A DNA stretch of 64,000 nucleotides from contig CAXKWD010000005.1 of assembly GCA_964059195.1 (NCBI GenBank), positions 92,579,882 through 92,643,881 on the forward strand, written 5' to 3'. This DNA is from Ectobius pallidus. Lineage: Eukaryota; Arthropoda; Insecta; Blattodea; Ectobiidae. Below the pieces are notes generated by a model. The model searched no databases. It was not told the DNA's origin and saw nothing but the letters and a program-made list of their open reading frames with translations. Shown piece after piece: positions 58,306-64,000 of this stretch (position 1 is the first letter of the stretch; each line of letters opens with the position of its first letter). Made by a program: the position numbers and the translations under genes.

Positions 58306-59465
58306 GTTACATGGCCTACTGTAGTATACTTGCTACAAGTCTGAAAGGAAGATAGCGAAAAATACCAACCTTAGTCTTGGTGGCGAATATAATCAGAGCT
58401 GCGAAGAGACTTATTGATGGCACTGTAGTAACTGGAATACCATTAGCCTACTAATAATTGATTATCTTCCAAACATAAGACCAAAGGGATGCCGCATTTC
58501 TAGTGGAGCATTTCTCAATGTACAAGCTCCTTATTACTTTTCAGCATTAAATCTTGACAGTTCACTAACTCTGCTAGCTCTGCAAAACTGATGCAGGAAG
58601 CAAGAAATATGTTAACCAATACATATTGGACTTCACATCAGCTCCATCATAATCAATTACATACTTGGAATTACAATATGTATATATTTTCCTTTTTTTC
58701 AATTTGTTTATTTCTTTTTTCATTAAATTTTTTATTTTTTTTATTATTTATTATTTTTAATTTTATTTTTGAACTGCAATAGGAATGATTAACATAAACT
58801 TAAAATACCATTCATACATTTGTTTTTTCTACTTTCGCTTCCCATTTTTTCTTGGCAATGAAAAGAGATTTCCCTAATTTTTTGCACAATTTCTTGACCA
58901 ATCCACTATAGTAATATGAGAAATTGCAAGTGTCTGCCATAATTTTATCGTTTTTCTTGTCACTTTCATTTTAACACATCTATGTGCACTTGATTTTTAT
59001 TTAAATTTACAAGGACTGAACACTGAAACATCTTCATACATGTAACTTCTTTGATAAAAACAATTGAACCAAGCAATTGGGTTTATATGAGCTGGATACG
59101 AGCAAAAGAGGAAATGAAAATAATGTATAACTTTATGTGTGATGAAGTGTTTTAAATCTCATGTAATAATAGATACAATATTAACTACACATTATTATTT
59201 GTAACAAGGAGATTAATCTTGTGATAAAACGGATGAAAATTTTCAGTAACTGCATGCAGTGGGATTATTGCCAATGGTGAGACTATCAATATGTTATAAT
59301 ATTCCATATTAGCACATAATAGACACACTTTTTTCCTAGGTTTTTATAACAAAAAGCTTTATGTGAGGAAAACATGTATGTAAACAGTGTAAAAACATGA
59401 ATTAAAAGATACACCAGCTATCAATCGATGGCATGTATATCGATATTGCGGCTGCAACTAATTTA
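58306..59465. other. Intron, unassigned stretch
   Basis: Includes gctgcgaagagacttattga (58398 onward), a word also seen at 32771 (gctgcggagcgacttattga), so a shared repeat fragment. Otherwise AT-rich. Confidence 0.45.
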
Positions 59466-59467
59466 TA

Positions 59468-60178
59468 CAGTAGAACCCCGATAATTCGAGCTAATTGGGG
59501 CTGAGGCTACCTCGAATTACAAAAAACTCGGATTATACGGAAATTTCACTAAATCAATGGGTAAATCATAAATAAATGTTTAAAGCACAGTAATGGTTTA
59601 AACAATAAATAAATAAACAATATAGTAGGCCTACATACCTGTGTTACGCCTGTATGTATATATTGTCAAACATTTCCAATTTGCTACATCGGCATCCTTT
59701 AAGGATTAAGTCATTGTCTGACCCTTAATGGAGTGGAACGAGAAAGCGATGCTACTAGGAAAACACTTTTAATTACCATTGTAGGGATCACTGTAACAAT
59801 ACTGTATTCTTTTTGGAAAGGATGGGGAAATATGCACTGTACAATTGATTGACACGAGGTCCCGACAAAGAAAAATCGAACCTAACGGTTTCTGTCAATC
59901 TGTAATAGAAATGCATTAGCAGTCTGAAGCCAAGGTTATTTCTGTGTATTATGAACAAAAACCCTAAGTGGGACAGTTTTACCTGCATTTTTGTACATGG
60001 AAAAATTGAAAGGAAGCTCAAAATGTAACACATTCGGAAGTGCGTAAAACTTACTTGCGGACACCGTATAAAAACGGGATTTTACTCTAGTTTTATGGAC
60101 AATTTTAATTTTCTTAAGACCAGCTCGAATTACACGGAACCTCGAAATACTGGGGCTCGAATTACCGAGGCTCTACTG
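59468..60178. mobile_element. pogo/Tigger-like MITE (711 bp)
   Basis: Ends cagtagaaccccgataattc / gaattaccgaggctctactg, TA at 59466-59467 and 60179-60180. Inner words ctcgaattac and cggggc/ggggct repeat in inverted order. The minus frame 59788-60033 is unassigned. TAGGCCTA at 59636-59643. Confidence 0.87.
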
Positions 60179-60180
60179 TA

Positions 60181-62276
60181 TATCGATTGTGTTGCAAATA
60201 TGATGATTGATATTCAGCAATTACATAAACATATGAGAAACACTTATGCACAATACACTCAGACACTGTAAATTCTTGTGCTCTTTGTCCAAACGTAAGT
60301 TTATCAAAACAGCCGTCTACTGCAGGTGTCCTAAGAATACTGCAGTTTTAATCTAATCCAATTTTTTAAAATTAAAAATGAGCCACAGCTATTAAATGGG
60401 GAATTTTTGTTTTTTAACACATCCATTATGGGGGGGGTGTCCATTGCATGAGTAGGTATGACATTGATTGTCTTGCCATAGGCTATCTCACTTAGAGTGA
60501 CATAAATAGCAATCTGTTTTATTAATTTTCGTGGTATTAATTACCATACTCAATTATGCATAGTTCTGTGAGAATTTGTTAAATAGTCGTAATAAATTTA
60601 ATTTGAGGTTTGGATTCTCTCAAGACAAGTGCCGGTCTTCTTGTTATATTACTTGTGATGAATTTATAATTTTAAAATAAATTTGGCTTAAATTTTTCAC
60701 TGTTACAAGGGAGGCAAGAGCCTTCAGTCAATCTAAAAATTGATCAAAGCTTCCTTTTTATCATGGTACTATTAGCCTATTCTAGATTTTAATTATTGAG
60801 ATAATTTTTCAGTCTCTTATAGATTGAAATGAGTAAGTGCAACATTTTTCATTACAAATGTATAAATGCAAAAAATGTTGCTCTGTTGTCGTAATTGCTA
60901 AGTATTTGATAACTTGGTGGTAAACTCTTTGGTTCATTAGTAAAAAAACAAGGTTTGTAATAACATATTCTTTGTTGTAGCACTGTGTTTTTCTTTGGTA
61001 CACTTATTGTTTGTTTTATTCTTGATTTGCTTATAGATTTTCCTTTTAAATAGTTTGCTACATTAGTACAGTTTGACACAAAAGTCACTTGACGAGAAAA
61101 AGTAGACCCTCTCATTAAAAGAAGCAAAATGTAATCTAGTAGCAGTATTATTTTCTCTTATCAAAAATAAAAGACCTTTACAAAAGAGAGAAGTTGATGT
61201 CAAATGTCAAGTGGCTATTATGTCATGTAGCAGCTCAGACCTTTTATGACTGGTAGACAAGAACTTACTTTTCAGTTTCACTTGGAACCTTTCTGAGGTG
61301 AAAAGCTAATTCTTGACTAAGCCCATTCTAGCAGAGAACATCTAAGCCCAATTCTTCAGTAGAACTTTATATTAAATGGGACACAATTCACATGCCGTGA
61401 AGTTAGAACCAGAGAATTCCATCTGAATTTTATAGATTTATCAGGAGAGCGTAGGATAACATAGAACAAAATTGACCTGCACAGTACTCGGAGATTATAA
61501 ACATTATGGACAAAACATGAATGACAGATTATAGAAATCTTAATAATAAACATTTAAGCATTAGAAGCAAGAAGAATTAAGAAGCATTTAGAAAGGAAAA
61601 AAATTAGATAGAAACTTCTGGTTCTAATCTCATGATATCTTGAATTATAATCAGTAATCCTGGTTAGTAAAGTCTATAAATATTCATTTTGTTCTGGAAG
61701 AAACAGAACTTAGTGAAAATTGCAATGATTAACATCATTGCCGTAGACTGAATTTAAGTACTCTCTTCTGTGATGTAGCCACATTGGTCATGCTAACTAG
61801 TAGTAATGAGAGAGTTTGTTCTGTTGGCCTTTTTTTATATCTTGTATACTGTGTAGAGCGACAAGTACAGGACTGAGTGGATTAGCTAAGGTGGTACCAC
61901 ATACAGGAGGTCAGAAGGTTTGTGGATTCAACTTATCTGGATGTGGCTTTTGGGGGATTTCCCCACTTGCAGAGGAAAATGATGGATTGGAATTTACTTA
62001 TGCTGGCTGAGGTATATTTAAATATCCACAGGCATGGTAATCTTGGGGCACTTAGTCTTTCCCTGGGAGCTTGAAAATTTCACCTTCTTGAAGTGTCCCC
62101 TTAGCTTTCATTCTGATTGTAGAAACGGACACCTTCTGGCATCCATTGATGCTTTAATACTGTATTTGGCTTGCTGTGTTGTCTTCTACAACAACCATGC
62201 TATTGAAGATTATCTCCTGAAGTTAATATTACTATTATAAAAAATATAGATTCACTGATTAGGTGTACGAAGTGTA
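60181..62276. other. Intron, unassigned stretch
   Basis: About 2 kb without recognised elements or exons; a G run at 60429-60437. The frame at 61816-62010 was compared with the expected USP32 continuation and does not match. Confidence 0.45.
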
Positions 62277-62278
62277 TA

Positions 62279-63315
62279 CAGTAAAACCTGCCGAAAACGG
62301 AATGTGATTGTTCTGGAATTTTTTCTCCATTTTCACAGGTTTCCCTCTTATAAAGGGTTGTGTTTTAAGAAAAACAAAGCACGAAAAGTATGATCACACA
62401 GGATTAGAGTGAAGGAATAAGGCAAATAGGTCTGTAATTAAAAAATTGGTTCGTATATAATGTTCTGTATTACCGTATTTTCATCTTACATACAATGATT
62501 TGGACTTTCCTAGTTTCTTTGTGCTCACATATCTTTCAAAGTGCATTGTCGTGAGATGTGGGAACAGATATGTAGGCTTCACCATATGTACGTGACAACA
62601 AGGAAATCGTGTGCTACAAAGGTTCCACTTAACATATAGCTGTAATAGGGTTGGCATGGTTACAAACTGAAATTAATGAATAACGAACAACATTCTAAAA
62701 CAAAATTCTTCTGAACAGGCTAGCCGACATTGCAAAATGAGATTATTTTTTATACTTGTTATTGTCTCCTCATTAACTATTTATGACTGTCTTAAATACT
62801 AATCAGGCCTAATTTTGTACAGATGCCTGGATCTGTTCACAATAACATCACATTTTCAACAATGGTGCATGTCCTAAAAATAATTTTAAAAGTAAAAACA
62901 ATTCAGTAAAGAACCCTGGGACAGTGGAATATATCAAATCCGCACTCCATTTGAAAACATTTCTTTGTGTGGTGGGTAAATTTCCACGTGGTATTGTCAC
63001 TTGCTTGGCGGAATGTCTCCTTTAAACTTAAAGTGAAAACATAATAGAACTTCGGTGCAAATACAGTCATGCTCAAAATTAGTGCATACCACTTTTTCAA
63101 ATTTAAACAAATCAAACAAATTTAATACATAGCTATGTACTATCCATAAAATAATCCCTTTTGTTCAGGATATTTGAGCATCCAGTTTCCAAAAATTATT
63201 ACGCTTTCCAGTTTAGAGTATTATTTTACGTAGGAAATTCCTCCATTCCAAAATTTATCTTCCGTTTGTCCAGATTTCCAGTATATAGGGGGGTCTGGTT
63301 TAGATAGGTTTACTG
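62279..63315. mobile_element. Probable pogo-like MITE (1037 bp)
   Basis: Left end cagtaaaacctgccgaaaac and right end (reverse complement) cagtaaacctatctaaacca agree in 15-16 of 20 positions. TA at 62277-62278 and 63316-63317. Diverged, with no transposase. Confidence 0.6.
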
Positions 63316-63666
63316 TACCTACTCCTTTGTTGTGAACGAAGTGAAGAAACAGTGTGTGTGAATAATTTTTGAGGGTGTGTGAGATATATGTGACAGCAAA
63401 TGTAGACCACTTCCAGCTGCTGCAGTGAACAGGGTGAGTTATTTTCAGGTATTATGGTACAGATTTTTATAGTTTTATGGTGCAGACTGTATTTGCATGA
63501 CTGTATACCGTAGGATGAAATTGAGGTTTGGTGAGAATCATATTGGCTAAGACCAATAATTATGAGGCAGAATTGAATTGAACATTTGAATTAATTTTTT
63601 ACTCTACTTTGTTTAATTATGAAGTCATACACTAAGTGAGTTGACTAATGTGGTGATATTGATAAC

Positions 63667-64000
63667 CAGGGCCCGGATTCTGAATACCTAAAATTGTTTG
63701 AAAAATGACCTATAAAATGACCCTAAATTTTAAAGAAAATGACTTAATAATTATAAAAAATTACCTAAAAACTGATATTTTATTTATAAAAAAATATTAT
63801 TGTACACACAAAGTTATATACTAGTTTGTACATAATTGTAAAAACTGTAATGTTGTGAATGTTCGTTTCTCACGGAAATTTATACTGGCACTGAGGCACT
63901 GGTGAGTCAAAATTCGGCACATTCTTTTGTGGTCTGCCGGATTATGTTGTTGTTTATTGAGGGTAAACAGTAGTTTGCATTCTCAAATCCAAGCAGGTGG
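63667..64000. mobile_element. hAT element family copy 2, cut by window end
   Basis: Begins cagggcccggattctgaata and aligns with 14723-15060 in the same orientation almost base by base (aaaatgacctataaaatgac, gtttgtacataattgtaaaa, gtggtctgccggattat, aaacagtagtttgca). It has a small extra word (tttctcacggaaatttat) near 63865. The right end is outside the window. Left flank 63659-63666 is ttgataac. Confidence 0.92.

Noticed and set aside
61816..62010. Candidate next USP32 exon
   Set aside because: The translation does not resemble the conserved block expected after the linker, and there is no good acceptor in the required phase.
63064..63503. Possible Tc1-like element with ends cagtcatgc and TA flanks
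   Set aside because: Only about 9-10 bp of inverted end, and its span straddles the better-supported right end of the element at 62279-63315.

Overview
The window is a piece of a large, AT-rich animal genome. It carries one protein-coding locus, read left to right on the + strand: an insect-type orthologue of the ubiquitin-specific protease USP32. I find sixteen consecutive internal coding exons between 4955 and 56164. Every exon has AG/GT borders, and all fifteen junctions restore one reading frame of about 2961 coding bases (987 codons). The first ~150 codons lie before base 1. The USP histidine box and the C-terminus lie beyond base 64000. No other intact host gene, rRNA, CRISPR array or bacterial feature was found.

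Domain order along the exons is: a calcineurin/recoverin-like EF-hand region (exons 1-4), a DUSP domain split by an insect-type Ser/Gly-rich exon (exons 5-8), a ubiquitin-like domain (exons 9-10), then the first part of the USP catalytic domain (exons 11-14: the Cys box with GNTCFMN, the QHDSQE box, a CxxC zinc ribbon half and a second ubiquitin-like stretch). Exons 15-16 are a poorly conserved linker. The protein should remove ubiquitin from substrates at Golgi/endosomal membranes, as USP32 does elsewhere; the membrane anchor is outside the window.

The rest (>95%) is intron, and much of it is transposable elements whose ends can be defined from target-site duplications (TSDs). There are at least six non-autonomous hAT elements with 8-bp TSDs (551-1209, 8119-9580, 14723-15456, 29914-30162, 43469-45617, 49127-49595). 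Broken mariner elements lie at 2863-3763, 23415-24159, 46999-47748 and 55035-55709. There are pogo/Tigger-like and other TA-flanked MITEs, and PIF/Harbinger-like elements at 31169-31889 and 50557-51741. Retroelements include a CR1/Jockey-type non-LTR element at 20986-25749, a second non-LTR fragment at 6557-8075, an RTE-type element at 49893-52318, several Penelope-like fragments and tRNA-derived SINEs. A family with Helitron/Helentron-like features is present in four copies.

Nesting is extensive. In intron 12 a hAT element contains a Helitron-like copy that contains another, inverted copy. In intron 4 one non-LTR element carries both a mariner and a Helitron-like insertion. In intron 14 an RTE element is split by a Harbinger-like element. 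The mix of elements, the frequent octamer TAGGCCTA and a SINE translation that resembles cockroach database entries I remember suggest a hemimetabolous insect, perhaps a cockroach; that species guess is inference only.
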